A stretch of DNA of 64,000 nucleotides from Rhyzopertha dominica (lineage: Eukaryota; Arthropoda; Insecta; Coleoptera; Bostrichidae): positions 16,735,786-16,799,785 of the forward strand of contig QCXZ01000041.1 in NCBI GenBank assembly GCA_025024175.1. Direction: 5' to 3'. The position numbers were made by a program, and so were the translations under genes. Of this stretch, positions 12,476 through 24,784 are shown piece by piece; position 1 is the first letter of the stretch; each line of letters opens with the position of its first letter. The notes beneath the pieces were generated by a model. The model saw only the letters and a program-made list of their open reading frames with translations, had not been told where the DNA came from and did not search any database.

Positions 12476-15355
12476 TTTAAAATATACGTATGGGATCCGA
12501 AGATTTCTTCATCAGGTCTTTGCAATTCGGTTTTCCACAAAAACAGATGTCGTGGTAAAAATAGAAACGCACCTGCAAAATTATCAACGATATGTTGCTT
12601 TGACTTATATGTCAATGGCGCTTGAGACAATTGCTACAATCAACCTTATTTGTAGACAACTGATTCTAGGCCCAACTATTTTGCACTGGTCGAGTAATTT
12701 GCCTTTTTTGTTATTTCCTTTACTATTTATTGAATATGCAATGTGAGAGTAATCTGTTCGTATACGTATTACTCATATTCGTATACATAAAATTTGTTTT
12801 TTAAAGATTACGAAAAATTTCTTAGCCTAGAAAATATCACTGTATGTATTTGAAAAGAAAGTTTTATTTTTCTCAATTCTGAATTCTTTAAAAGATTCAT
12901 TATCGTGATTTTTTCAAAACGCTTGGGTACAGTTATTAATTTTCTAAAATCGTATCGAAAGATAAATTTTCCAGAAGTCATTTTTATGTGCAATCACTGA
13001 AGGTTGTATATCATGTAAACAAAATTTATTCGCCTAATAACCCTTTCCAATTATTGCTTTGATCTTGGCGCACTTAGTTTGAAAATATTCGAAATGTTCT
13101 GCTCCCACTAGTTTTTTGGAACTTTCACAAAAAAAAATTAAAAAAATTCCCCGCATTTTCCAGGAACGTCAGGAATAAACGATGACTAACAGTGTTTACA
13201 CAGGATATGATGCGACACATTTTTGGTGAGCTTCCAAAAGGCTTAACGGTTTGTACATTGCCCCATAGGCAATCGGTTTCTGTTTGTTTAGGAACTCATA
13301 TCGCAAAGTGATAGGTAATAAACAGTTTGGATCCTTCTTATGAAACGAGAGTTTTTTTTGGGTGCAGAATTTGATCAAGGTTTTGTCTTTCTAAACCCGT
13401 ATAACAGCGCTATAGTACATCACATGTCGCAAACAATACGTTATATTCCCATGTTCTATATATTTCAGGTTGTCGTAAATTAAAAATCAATCAGTTGCAG
13501 AATTCAAGAAAGGATAAGTAGCTTTAAATAGTACTCAGTAATACAATTACAACAATACTTATGGAAATAATGAACAGTAATTATATGGTAGACAAGTATT
13601 GTCTAGTATATAAAANTTAAAGTGTATTTGTTGAGTCTATATTNATGTCTTAGCTCGACATTCAAATGCAATATATATAAGTGTGTACTTTCTTGATGTA
13701 GNTAAGAATTTTTTCCTGAGCTGATTTGAATTACTTGCTCCATACAGCGCAAACATACTGGTTGACACAGAAATTACAACAGCCCAAAATTAATTGTTCT
13801 AATTTATTAAACTTTGGTGTACATATTAATTAGGCTAAAGAAAGCAAATCATAAAGAATAAATAAGAATCGGACAGTAGGAACTTAAAAAAAATGGTGGA
13901 GCTTCCTCTGCGTTGTCTGATCTGGTCATCGACTCAATCAGTTAATCGATTTCCCCCTGAGGTCTCATTATTATTATTATTATTATTATTTGTTCAAAGT
14001 ACTCCAAAGTAATTCTGGCTATATGTGGCAGTGCATTGTTTTGGTGAAAATATGGATTGGAGATGGTTCCAAAGTAGACTAAACTTCTAATTCCAGTACT
14101 TCGTGGATATAACTCTGGGCGATGATGCTACCAAATAAAATAAGTATTACTTAAGGTTCCAACGGCATATTTCGTATATTTTTTCGTTAGTTCCTTAGTT
14201 GGTACCTTGTGATACTGTTAGTGAAAAAATAAACAATATAGTACGTATAGACATTTGTATTGCATATCTTGTTCGAAACTGTTTGTTAGAAGTATTTATA
14301 CTGGCAAACCGACGTCACTTGAATGTTGTATTATTACATCCATGTAAAATTTGTGGACCTTGAGTGTATTTAGTAAGTATAGATTACCATTTTCAGGAAG
14401 TGTGATTATGTATTGTATTAGTGTATCAGAACTTATCTATACATTTTTTACAACCATCACAAATCTCATTTATCTTATCTGAATGATGATAACTCACAAT
14501 AGTAGGCAACAGTAACACATTGTTACTGACGTTTGTTTACTACTACATTATTAAGCAAAAATTATAACACTTATACGTTGACAAACATGCAAGTAGTTGA
14601 AGCACCAAATGTTTATGAATACAGCTTTTTAGTTTTTTAGGCACGTCCTGTACCTCCAATACGAATATCATTTTATATCAAATTATGAAAAGTATAGTCT
14701 ATATATACATAATTAGGCTGTGTAAATAAAATCAAATTGATATCCGGAATATAAGTCTTCCTGTATTTTTGGCCGTAGAATATCACTAAACAAGGTCCTG
14801 TAAATGCAACGGAATTTACCCAATTTCCCTTATTATCATTGCACAGTCGAGACACTCGTGAGAACTAACAATAATCCAGTGACCTCAGATCTAACCAGCG
14901 GATGTGAAGAATTCCTTTGTCTATTGTGCACCAAGCTACACGATGCCACGGAAGTAGCTACCATACGGACTTTTCTCAAGTAGCCTACGACAGGACAATG
15001 GAGGGCGTTATTTTGCATTTGAAACGTTCCACCAAATTTGCAGTATCGACCTACGGATGCAAGTTGATCCTACTCGAAGATCTTGGTAATAAATTTTGCA
15101 CGGGTTCGAGACTATGTGGTCTACATATACGGCGTTTTGATTTTTTACAAACCGGTTTATTCGGACGATTCCTTTTGAGATGATGCGTTTCCCCCAGTTT
15201 GGAAATCATAATGGAGGAAGCGGGGTAATTTGTTCTTTGTTGTGCGATCAGAGCTAAATATAGTAGCGGTAAGAATATGTCTGAAGTACTTTACAACCCA
15301 GAAAGAGAAGTTATTGTAAGTTAACTTTTGGAGAAAACGTTTTTACTAAAATATA
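12476..15355. other. Gene-less stretch with ATT microsatellite and ambiguous bases
   Basis: Holds a TTA/ATT triplet microsatellite at about 13968-13991 and single N bases at 13616, 13644 and 13702. A moderately GC-rich patch at 14860-15240 has open frames on both strands (60-88 codons) that I do not recognise. Confidence 0.5.
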
Positions 15356-15825
15356 TAGGATGATTCAGGAGAAAGTGGCAATATTTTAGGAAATGGTAGT
15401 ATTCACTATTCTGAACAAAAACACTCACGTCGACGTATACCCTAAAGCGCTTCGTTTTAGAGATACAACCCTTAGAAATTGTAATTAAACAACAATTTTT
15501 CTGAAATATCTAAGTAATCTAGAAATATTCAAATTTGAAATTCCTGAAATCATCTTAGCCATAGAAAGACCTGATTTCAGACACATTTTCATTTTCTTAC
15601 ATTTACTAAGGGGTATAAACTTTAAGGGTAGTCACCCTTATCTCAATAACTTTTCATCCCTTGCTAGTTTCACGGTTCTGACCTAATTTTTGAAATCTAT
15701 CGTTCTTCTTGCACAAAAAAGTTACTCTTTTTGTACATCAATAAAATTAACAATTTTCAACATAAACGACATTTTATTTGAACATGCTTAAACTGAAATG
15801 GGATATTTGAATCACATCAACAAGT
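15356..15825 (+). repeat. Left arm of foldback element
   Basis: Long inverted arm pairing with 15931-16338. It is about 60 bp longer than its partner because of indels. Confidence 0.8.
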
Positions 15826-15930
15826 ATTCAGCGTGCGTAAGCACACTAGGCATGATTGACTGTAAACTGGAATCTTAATAAATTTTACTTAATTGTGATA
15901 GTAATATCCTTTGTTTCATTTGTCATAGCC

Positions 15931-16338
15931 TTGCTGATGTAATTCGAATATACCATTTCTGTTTAAGCATGTTTGAATAAAATGTCGTTTATCTCGAAAA
16001 CGGTTAATCTTATCGAAATACAGGAGTAACTTTTTTGTGCAAGAAGAATCAGAGTTTTCAAAAATTATGTCAGAAATGTGAAGTTACTAAGGGTGAAAAG
16101 TTATTGAGAAGAAAAAGGTAATTACCTTTAAGTTTTCTACCCCTCAGTGAATGTAAGAAAATGAAAATGTGTCATCAGGCCCTACTATAGCTAAGATGAT
16201 TTCCGGATTACTTAGACATTTCACAAAAAGTGGTTGTTTAATTACAACTTCTAAGGGTTATATTTCTGAAACTGAGCGCTGTAGGGTATAAGGGTATAAA
16301 TTTCACAAAATATTGTCACTTTCCCCTGAATCACCCTG
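15931..16338 (-). repeat. Right arm of foldback element
   Basis: Inverted partner of 15356-15825, with multiple substitutions and small gaps, so the insertion is not recent or the arms diverged before insertion. Confidence 0.8.
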
Positions 16339-17499
16339 TAGTGGAGTTCCTCTTTCCGTTGTATATTCTTTTTTATAGTATTATTAAGTCGAAATATCGA
16401 CCTTGCGTAAACTGTTATCCTCTTTTTCACTATCCTGCTCTTACGACACAAAAAAACCGTCAAACTAAATATTTGCAATAGCAATTAACATGATTAATTA
16501 AAGACACTTCAAATAATACAATGAAAGGGAATTACATCTTCTTTCCATTAGAAAGCAACACTGAATGTCGCAGAGCGAAAGTCACACAACACTTAAATGC
16601 CCAAATATAGAAAGTGATGGTACTAATGCAACTAATAGTGAATTTCTGATAAGTAACCTTACTCTCACAATTCCAACTGCAAGACGAAGTAGTGTGATGG
16701 TATATGTAGTTTATTATTCAGAAAGCTTTAATTTAACTCCTGTGTAAAATCACATGAACGCTGTGTATGATCGCTATACAATTATTACAAAAACAGCAGA
16801 AAATGATATCTAAGTGTGAGTAAAACAACCAACCGTGAATTGATTTCAATCTCACGCAGAACTTCTGAGCTGGTTAATTTCTTGCAAGCTTTTCACAGAA
16901 GTGCCAATTTAAATATAATGAATATTTCACCAAAAACGTTTCAAAGGCATGGAAAGTTTTGTAACTGTTTAGATGTTAAATTTTATCATTTTTAGCCAAA
17001 TAATAGTGTTTTTATTCATTCTGACGCTCATTCACAGAACTTTTACATCTCACATATAAAGTTGCAACGTTTGAACAACCTTTACGTGAATTGAGTTTTA
17101 TGGGATTTCACTTCCTTTTTTATGTGGCCCTCCTTGACTGCAGATTCTTCTTAGACATTGTTGGTTTGCGTATAACCTACGCCCTATGCATATTGGCGTT
17201 GTAAAATTGTAAAATCACCTACAACTAAAAGCCTACGCCAATAAAACTAAGTACAAATACAAGAAATGACTTTTATTAGGAACCTTGGTAGACACAAATA
17301 AAACATCCTTCATAAATTGGTAATAGATTGGTATTGCTAATTTTAAAATCTTCTCCCGTTTTTTGGTTTTAAATACTACCTCAGGGGAAGACACTGACAT
17401 GAGTGTCGAAACGTCAAGACCAAACAAGCAACGTGGGAAGCGTCATGTCATCGACAACAACCGTGGAAGCCTTCAAATCAAAAAATTATCTTCTCTTTT
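16339..17499. other. Gene-less AT-rich stretch
   Basis: No repeat or gene recognised. Short open frames (60-77 codons) look like chance. Confidence 0.5.
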
Positions 17500-18078
17500 A
17501 AAGAATCACTCGATGCTAAATCAGGCGAATACAGTGGATATCAGTTTAATCTTCTGGCGAAATGATCTCGAATTGTCAATGTTCTTTGAGCCGGTGCATT
17601 ATCGTGATTCAAAAACCAAGAGTTGTCTGTTCATAATTCCAGCTTTTATGACCTTGATCTTGAGTGACTTTGGTATGGTTTTTCGGTCTTGGTACAGCTT
17701 GTGCACGATAATCGCGCGATTGACCGGCTGTTTCCAGGTTTTAGGCGTACATCCAAGTCTTGTCTCTAGTAATGATGTGTTTAATGACGTCTTGATAGTC
17801 AGAAATCATTGTATCACATATTTCAAAATGGTATATACCGAACAAGGCCTTTTATTGTTAATTGACGTAGTTCGAGCACAAGATCTTTGATTTGATTAAT
17901 GTGTTTTTCATCACCTGACGTTGATGATCGTCGGGGACGCTGTTCGCCCTCACTTCTTTATCTGCCTTCTTCAAACTCTTTGTACCACTTGTAAACATTT
18001 TTGCGATATAAACCAAAGGCGTTCTGTAACATCTTCAACGTTTTCGCGGCAGAATATTCATTCCGTAAACAAAATTTA
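17500..18078 (-). pseudogene. Decayed mariner transposase (DD34D-like)
   Basis: On the minus strand the N-terminal end (about 17965-18078) reads KFCLRNEYSAAKTLKMLQ and VYKWYKEFEEGR, the HTH region of mariner/SETMAR-like transposases. All three catalytic aspartates are visible, in different frames: RDKTWMY (family GDETWVY), NHDNAPAQ (about 17598-17621) and YPLYSPDLASSD (about 17512-17547). Stops and frameshifts prevent expression. A plus-strand open frame of 175 codons at 17363-17890 is simply antisense to this. The C-terminal end and the terminal repeats were not located. Confidence 0.8.
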
Positions 18079-20398
18079 ATGCAAATTTAAAATTTGCATA
18101 CTTGTAACACAAATGTGGGATCATTCAGGTAAAATTAATGCAAAGTAAAGCCGTCCCGGAGAATGTATTCTACCTTTTTGGAGCTGGGTGTACTTGGAGA
18201 AAAACATTTGAAAACGAGTGCCACAAGTGATGAAGCTATAACCATGATAATTTAGCTGAAATTTATGGCTCAGATCTTTTAAGATTATGATGGCATTCTT
18301 CTTATAGACCAAATTGTTATATTATATGGCATTTCACAAATAACGACAAAATGTACTGGAGGTACATCGGAACCGTGCACACTCCTAAAAGTATATACAA
18401 ATAGATCGATTTAAGCCCTTTATAATTCAGATATGATCACCAATTTATAATTTCTGGAACAGAAGTTTGGGTGCATGTAAGAGTGAAAGTTGCGTTGTAA
18501 TGAAAAATGAAGTTTAATTGTGAGTTACGTTATTTGTGGCACAGTCCGGTTAGGCTTACGCGCTTACGGATATGTTGGATAGTCTGTCACGAAATTATCA
18601 AAACTTCTGCAGTTTCCATTCATTTTTCGGTCCTAAAGTAGTATAACTGCATTCTTTTACCAACTAACAGGCGGATAATCACCGCTTTTTGTGTCGTTTC
18701 CCAGTTTTTGTTAAAGCTTTTTGCACCTCCATTGTAATTTAAAAGCGTTAACCCGCAGCGGAGAATTACTTTCTAATTTAATGTAGGTACATGCACCGCG
18801 CTTTTTTTTAAACAATTCCCACCGCCTCGGGCACTGATAATCCTCGGCAGGATGCACGAATTGGTGTTATTAACCTACGGGTTTCCTCGTTACCGTGATG
18901 ATTCTCGTAACGCGCTCGTTTGAGAAAATGATATTTTTTACGATAGCAAATAAGCAGAGTCGTGAGGCTTCTTCATGCGCCATTAAAAGTGCGATTAACG
19001 TTGGTGTCGTTAGAATTGCGTTGTTGATATGTTTTTTATAGCTATTGCTTGTTTGTTTGATTTCCTGCTATTTACTTTTCTCGGTAATTATTTATCACGA
19101 AAATAGTATTTTTCTTAATAGTAGTATTAAAAATATACAAGAATTTAGCATGGTGTAAAACCTGATGCAGGAGGTGTACCTATGGTAAAGCACTGGCTCG
19201 AATCCTGTTTCCATTATATTATTTCAAGAATATTACGCTTCTATTAAAATTAAGCTTATAGATAAAATTTTCTAAATATGGTGAAACAAATGTTTACCAC
19301 CCTATGTATATTCTTGTGTATTGTATAGTTATGGGTTCCGTAAATGATTAAAAAAGCTAATAATTACACGGCTTATGAACAGTTTAACAATTAAAGCTAA
19401 TTTCTTTGTGGAACTTGAGATGTGTGGTGTGAAGTTTCGTTTTTTTCTTAAAAGAACTTTTATTGCCTCCTTCAGTAAAGCTTGAGTGTATTTTTTTTTC
19501 ATTTTTACACCATCGTGCATGTAGAGGAACTGTGATCAGTGGTTAAACACTTTTTAAAGAAGGAATCTATCGATATTTTTTAAACTCTCTATCCTCATAT
19601 TATACTATAACTGTCATCTTCATAGTGCTTGAAAATAGAGCTTTTTTACAGTTAGTCTTATAATCAGTGTTGCCCTTTTTATGCCCTACATTTTATAATA
19701 ATTATTTCACATACTAGGAGACCACTCTTAAACTTTATTATAGATCCAAAACAAATGACGTAGTACAGAATTAGCTGTAAAGTGTAAGGTTCCTACCCAA
19801 TTTTAATTTTGTCATTATTTTTTACTGAATATTCTATAAAGTCATGAAAACTATTTTTTTTCTTCAAAACGTTTTACATCTCCGCCTTCAGTCACTTGAT
19901 TATTTCATTACCGATTTATGTTTCCTAGCCACTTTCAGAGAGCTAGTGTTCGTTAATTTAAAAGTGGATTATACAGCTTCATTTTGAAAGTGATGTCTTA
20001 AACTGCATCATCTCAACAACTTATAAAAACAATGTATCGGTAGTATAATTCATTTTCTTTAAAAATAAAAGCCCCAAACTCCGAACCACACTCAGCGTTA
20101 CGGACTTCCAAAACAAATGCAATCATTAAGGTAAAAAACCTACTGAAGTAAAAAGTCAAATTCAAGTTCACTTGCTGATAAATTGCCATGCGCCTGCAAA
20201 TTTTTCATTATTTCATAGACGTATGTACATTTTCGCGTACAAATTCAATTTTGACTTACAAACCATTGCGAAAATAGAAAAAAAAACGAAATCTGCCGTT
20301 ATTCTTAAAATGTAATAAAGTATTATGGGTTGAAGCAGATATAGCAATTTCGCAGTCGCGTAGTGCCTTGTGCCACTACGTTAAAATGCATTGAGTTT
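18079..20398. other. Gene-less stretch; GC-richer block at 18.64-19.05 kb
   Basis: No coding gene. A block at about 18640-19050 is noticeably less AT-rich and non-repetitive, a candidate conserved non-coding segment. Around 19150-19210 a tRNA-like B-box (GGCTCGAATCCTG) could be a SINE trace but is too short to call. Confidence 0.35.
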
Positions 20399-20830
20399 GA
20401 AATATTCCATGTATCGAAATTTTTTGACGTGGTATCCTTCAGTATCGGTACTGGCAGGCAAAAGTATCGATGATACAAAATATCAATATTTCAGTCATTT
20501 TTTAGCAACCCTAGCTGTGAAGCTGTGTACGATATGGATATTAAAGACTATGTATCGATACTGATGCAACTGAACACGAAGCTGATATATGTTTTTCAAC
20601 TTTCATAACACTAAACAAAAATTTAAAAACTTAAAAAATGCAAATGGTGACTACTGTCTCCATAATCTAAGATTGATAGGTATTTAAAGTACAATATAAT
20701 TATAANAATTTCTAGATCAGAAGTNTGTCATTTGTCATATACACTGTGATATAATGATACAAGTTATAATGATGCCGTAGGTTGTATCGATGCAGTATCG
20801 GTATTCCACGCCGGCTAGAGAAGATAAGAA
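20399..20830. repeat. hAT-like terminus with repeated GTATCGAT/GTATCGG motifs
   Basis: The segment is dense in TATCGATA-like words (GTATCGA at 20411, AGTATCGG at 20441, TATCGATGATAC at 20465, TATCGATACTG at 20553, GTATCGATGCAGTATCGG at 20784). AGCAACCCTAG at about 20504-20514 resembles the inverted form of hAT termini (CAGGGTTGCT). Clustered short motifs next to such a terminus are how hAT subterminal transposase-binding repeats look. The second terminus and an 8-bp duplication were not found, so the element is incomplete or misjudged. N bases lie at 20706 and 20725. Confidence 0.4.
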
Positions 20831-21721
20831 CATGAAATACGTAGTTCACGCATATACAAACTAACTAGTTTTCTTAAAAAAGGAACTAGGTTGCGATTGT
20901 TGGACTGTAAATTTTGAGGTACCTAAAAATCTGACTTACCTATACTTGGCTGTTCAGTGTAACTTGCAAGTACAATAAACTTCAAACTTAATTAAATGTT
21001 AATTTTATTACTTAATATTAATTAAACAAAATCCTTAATCATAAGTATGTTTACTTTTTTACTTATAGGTGAGCTCATCTGGGACAGAAAATAATTGGTG
21101 AATCTCCTCTGAACATGCTTAATTTGGGTTATATGATTTTCGTATAATGGAAATCAGATTTTAATGGCAATAAAGTGGTACAAATGTTACTAAGAAATAA
21201 GCGACCAATACCATCACCATCAGAGCAACTGCTTTTTGGGTTTACGAAACCAGTAGAAAGGGTCACTTACATTTAACCATCAGGTGGTATAAAGTTCTGT
21301 AATAGATAATTACAAATATTTGACTGTTTATTGCACATTAAACAATAGTTAAATAAGAGATTTTAGCCGAGCAAATAAAATCAACTCATTTTATATTTTC
21401 ACTAGATGGAACGGTTTGAATTATAAATATAATCACGTAGAACCAATAATGTAGTACTCAAAAGAAGCGGAAGCTTTACATTACGCTTCCGTAAGTGTTA
21501 TTGCCAGTATTTAACACTGCATAAGCAGGATGCCATAAATCCAGCGTATACACATCGTTACCGGTACCCATTTCAGGAACATTTTTTTTCAAATGCTAAA
21601 CTTGCCTGGATCGTGAGCTCTCTTCATGCTACATACTTATGTCCCATTAAAACGGAATGTTGCAGGCCCGCGAATGCTTTTACATAAACAGTTCAAGCAC
21701 TCACATACTCTCAACGTGAGT
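20831..21721. other. Gene-less stretch upstream of a possible promoter
   Basis: No gene or repeat recognised. Sequence becomes less AT-rich toward 21600-21720, next to the TATA candidate. Confidence 0.4.
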
Positions 21722-21765
21722 TATAAAATAAATGTCCGCGTGTGGTACCTTAATGTAGACAGTGG
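21722..21765 (+). promoter_or_regulatory. Candidate TATA promoter
   Basis: TATAAAA at 21722-21728 is followed about 35 bp later by GACAGTGG (21758-21765), which could serve as an initiator. A splice-donor-bounded segment lies immediately downstream. TATA-like words are frequent in AT-rich DNA, so the spacing and the downstream donor are the only support. Confidence 0.3.
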
Positions 21766-21973
21766 AGTGGTGAATGCGATAGCAGTTAGATTATAGCGTG
21801 CATTACACTATTTAATCATGTTACCCGCTGATCCTCAGATAAACACGCGATAGGTGTTAGTGTTAATTCGAATTTTACTCAAGTGTGTGAGTGGTGTGGA
21901 ATTGGATTTTAAAGGTGTAACAGTTCTGAGTCGTCATTACTGTTGTAATTTTGTCGATACAGTTAAACACACG
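21758..21973 (+). other. Possible non-coding first exon
   Basis: About 215 bp of less AT-rich sequence, starting near a TATA/initiator candidate and ending ACACG|GTAAGC at 21973, a near-consensus donor. It has no long open frame, so it would be 5' UTR. The next acceptor-like exon on the same strand is at 24785. This is inference from signals only. Confidence 0.3.
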
Positions 21974-23167
21974 GTAAGCTGGCATAATAGTTCTGCGAAT
22001 TTGATTTCATTTTGATACAGCTGAACGGCTAAAAATGTTATTAAGTCGAATTTGAAACTGAAATTGCATTATATGTTCTGAACTGAAGTTATGCGATTCA
22101 GTGTAATTAACAATGGCAATGCCAGCTATTATTCTATATATTAACCAAACAGCTTGTTGTTTTATGAAATTTGGGCCATCAAAATAGCATCTCCTATGGA
22201 TGGTTTGTAAACACAGTAATAAGTACAAAAAATATCTCAAAGTAAGTAGTTAAGGTACTAACTGCATTGAAGTTAATGAAGTAACCAAAGCATCTGAGTG
22301 GTATAAAAACTACACACTCTGGTTAACATGCGAACATTCTCTTGTGATAGCATAAAATAAAGATTGCATACACTGGTAAATTTAAAATCTATGGGACGGT
22401 TTTAAGATAAAATCAGCTCTGTAATTAAAATCTAAACCAATCACTTACCGTACCTTATAGGTATTGTATACTTACAGGGTTTATTTTAGCTTCAACTTTA
22501 TTAAAGTAAACTATGCATTTTAGTTACATAAAATTAATTGGTTTCCAGGGAGCTTAAGTAAATGTAATGACTATTTCTATTTAGAAATATCTTAAGAGTT
22601 TATTAAAACTGGAAGTTCTATTTTGTTATACTGCACAAAGAGCAGAGATTGTCTTTAAAACTAAGGAGGCTGCTCCTAATTTTGTCATAAATGTCTCTAT
22701 AACACTATAAACAAATACAAAAGGCAATAATAATTTATTCTATGGGCCCCCGGAATGGAGAGGTGGCTGCCGTGGAGGAAAGGATGTTCACCAAAGAAGA
22801 AGAGGGGGCACCGTTGAGGAACAGGGAATTAAAACACTTAAAGTCTGTTTTAGAAATATAAAATTTTATATTATATTTATTTATTTTATATTTACAAACA
22901 AGTTTGAAACTAGGTTAAATAATAATTGTAGCATTCATAATTACGTTCCTTTGTATGAAATAGTAATAAAGAATACGTAAATAAATTATTGTTATAATAC
23001 AAATTTATTGAACGTTGCTAATGTATCACCCAGTTACAGAAGATAGCATAAACAGTATTTAAATGTATAGGTACCTAACGCTATAATAGGTTCCATTACG
23101 TATTCAAATAAATCAAAAGCATTAAGAAAAATGCATGCTCATGCTATGCCGCCTGTACCATAACCCA

Positions 23168-23372
23168 TTACAGATGTATTCACACCGAATTCGTTTCGTT
23201 TTTATCTATTTTATCATCAAACTGGTATCGCACGAAGAAACTATTTGATCAATGAAATGTCTCGCATTCCGCTTAGGAATTACAGGTGTATTCGTTTCGC
23301 TTTTATCTACTTTACCATGAAAGAAGTATTGCACAAAGAAAGTATTTGAATAATGAAAATGTCTGGCATTCC
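23168..23372. repeat. Two-copy tandem repeat (~100 bp units)
   Basis: Unit 1 (23168-23278) and unit 2 (23279-about 23372) both begin ATTACAGRTGTATTC. They share TTCGTTTCG.TTTTATCTA, GTAT.GCAC.AAGAAA and the terminal GTCT.GCATTCC blocks. Unit 1 has a short insertion near its start. Units are clearly diverged. Confidence 0.75.
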
Positions 23373-23615
23373 TTTCTCACCCAAGACTATATAAAAATTG
23401 GTGTTTACATATTATTATTATTTCATTAATCATATAACAATTTTCATCCTCCTTTTGACAATTTTAGGGGTAGAATTTTAAAACAAGTTAATTTTCTAAA
23501 CAATAGCCTAAATATGTAATGTTAACTACTTCGTAAATAATTCAACTTTAACAAAATATTCCCTATTTCACCCCTTCAGAGGTGATTTTTTATATTTCGG
23601 AACCACTGAAGTACT

Positions 23616-23890
23616 TTCTAGAATATTTAAAAGACTGTAGAACATTCTGGAGATGAGAGCCTTGAGATAACTTTCTCAAAACGTTGATTTCCAGCGTCTC
23701 ATCGCGAGACAGTTCTGGCAACGTGACACACTTGGGAGTTATTTCTTCCACTGAATGTTCTAGAATGTTCTATAACTTCTCGAAACATCGAGTTTTGCGT
23801 TCCACACTGCGAGACAGTTTAAGCAATCTGCCAGACTTGAGGATTCTCTAGTCGTCTATAAAATCTTCCAGAATATACTATGAAATTCTC
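23616..23890. promoter_or_regulatory. Heat-shock-element-like array within a diverged tandem duplication
   Basis: A perfectly 5-bp-phased run GAAtgTTCtaGAAtgTTC occurs at 23753-23770, followed by TTCtcGAA at 23777-23784. Other paired modules are TTCtaGAA at 23616-23623, GAAcaTTC at 23640-23647 and TTCcaGAA at 23866-23873. Alternating nGAAn/nTTCn repeats are the known binding site of heat shock factor. The two halves of the region share TAACTT-CTC-AAAC and GCGAGACAGTT blocks, so it is also an old tandem duplication. Whether it regulates anything is unknown. Confidence 0.45.
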
Positions 23891-24784
23891 TAAACTTCAG
23901 ATATTTCAGGGGCGTACAAATTGCGATATTTAATTTTGAAATTGCTTATATTTATCGACTATATCGAACAGAAATTATGATTTTCTTCTCTATTCCTTCA
24001 TTTTCAATAACTCTTGGTTGCATCTATACACACACCACTATTGGTGTATTATAGTATTATAGGTGATGAGGTGAATCTATTTTACTATAGATCAGTATAC
24101 TTCAAACTGTATATTACAAAAATTTTTGCGGAATGGGGAATAGATATATAGTTTAAAAAATCATTTCAGTTTTAAGAATAAGAATATCCTGAGTGTGTCT
24201 AGCACAGTTCACCTTGAAACAGTACGCTTTAGCAAACGGTTTGGGCATGAATACAATTTCATAAAGAGCCTTTGTTTGTAGCGTGTTTTAATTAAGTTCG
24301 GAGGTTACCTGCCAATTGATTGTACGCGTTATTTGTAAAAGTCCCATAATTCTGTTTATTATACCAGAGGAATTGGACCTTTCTTCATATCTCTTTAGAT
24401 GCAAATTAACAAACACAATAGAATTACATTTCATAATATTAATAATACATGCTTGCTAATAACATAAATAAATATCTACCAACAAAACAAAAAACCGCAT
24501 TAGTACTTGTAATAAGTACAAATATGTATAAGCAAAATCTATAATAATGTTTAGAGTAGTATACACATTTATTTCATTAAACCATGCAATTCTTCTTTTC
24601 TACTTTTAAAATCACCAGGTTTTACTTATGTTGACATACTTCGTAAATGTAGCTAAAATAAGAAAAACTTTAAGACTAAATTGTCCATCCTTTCTACTAC
24701 ACAAAATATTGCCGATCTGTTGAGCAAATATTTTATTATGCAGTGTCATAGGACTCTTTATTAACAGTTGCATTCTTGTTACAG

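Larger units (their letters stand above)
15356..16338. mobile_element. Foldback-type element: two ~410-470 bp inverted arms
   Basis: The left arm (15356-about 15825) is the inverted counterpart of the right arm (about 15931-16338), leaving a ~105 bp loop. The outer ends read TAGGATGATTCAGGAGAAAG and, inverted on the right, CAGGGTGATTCAGGGGAAAG. Both arms are directly flanked by TA (15354-15355 and 16339-16340), the target duplication expected of IS630-Tc1-mariner insertions. Matching blocks run the whole arm, for example CATGCTTAAAC in the left arm against GTTTAAGCATG in the right. No coding capacity was found, so this is a non-autonomous foldback/MITE-like element, probably mobilised in trans. 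Confidence 0.85.
21974..24784 (+). other. Possible intron 1 / non-coding stretch with repeats
   Basis: Besides the two repeats listed separately, it has a short GC-rich island at about 22743-22835 in very AT-rich surroundings; this could encode a 40-residue open frame starting MGPRNGEVAAVEERMF, which I do not recognise. At 23444-23592 there are blocks of the TTTTCA...CACCCCTT...AGGGGTGGAATTTT type that recur at 61.5-61.8 kb. Confidence 0.35.

Noticed and set aside
17363..17890. 175-codon plus-strand open frame
   Set aside because: It is antisense to a clear minus-strand mariner transposase (HDNAPAQ, SPDLASSD) and shows no motif of its own.
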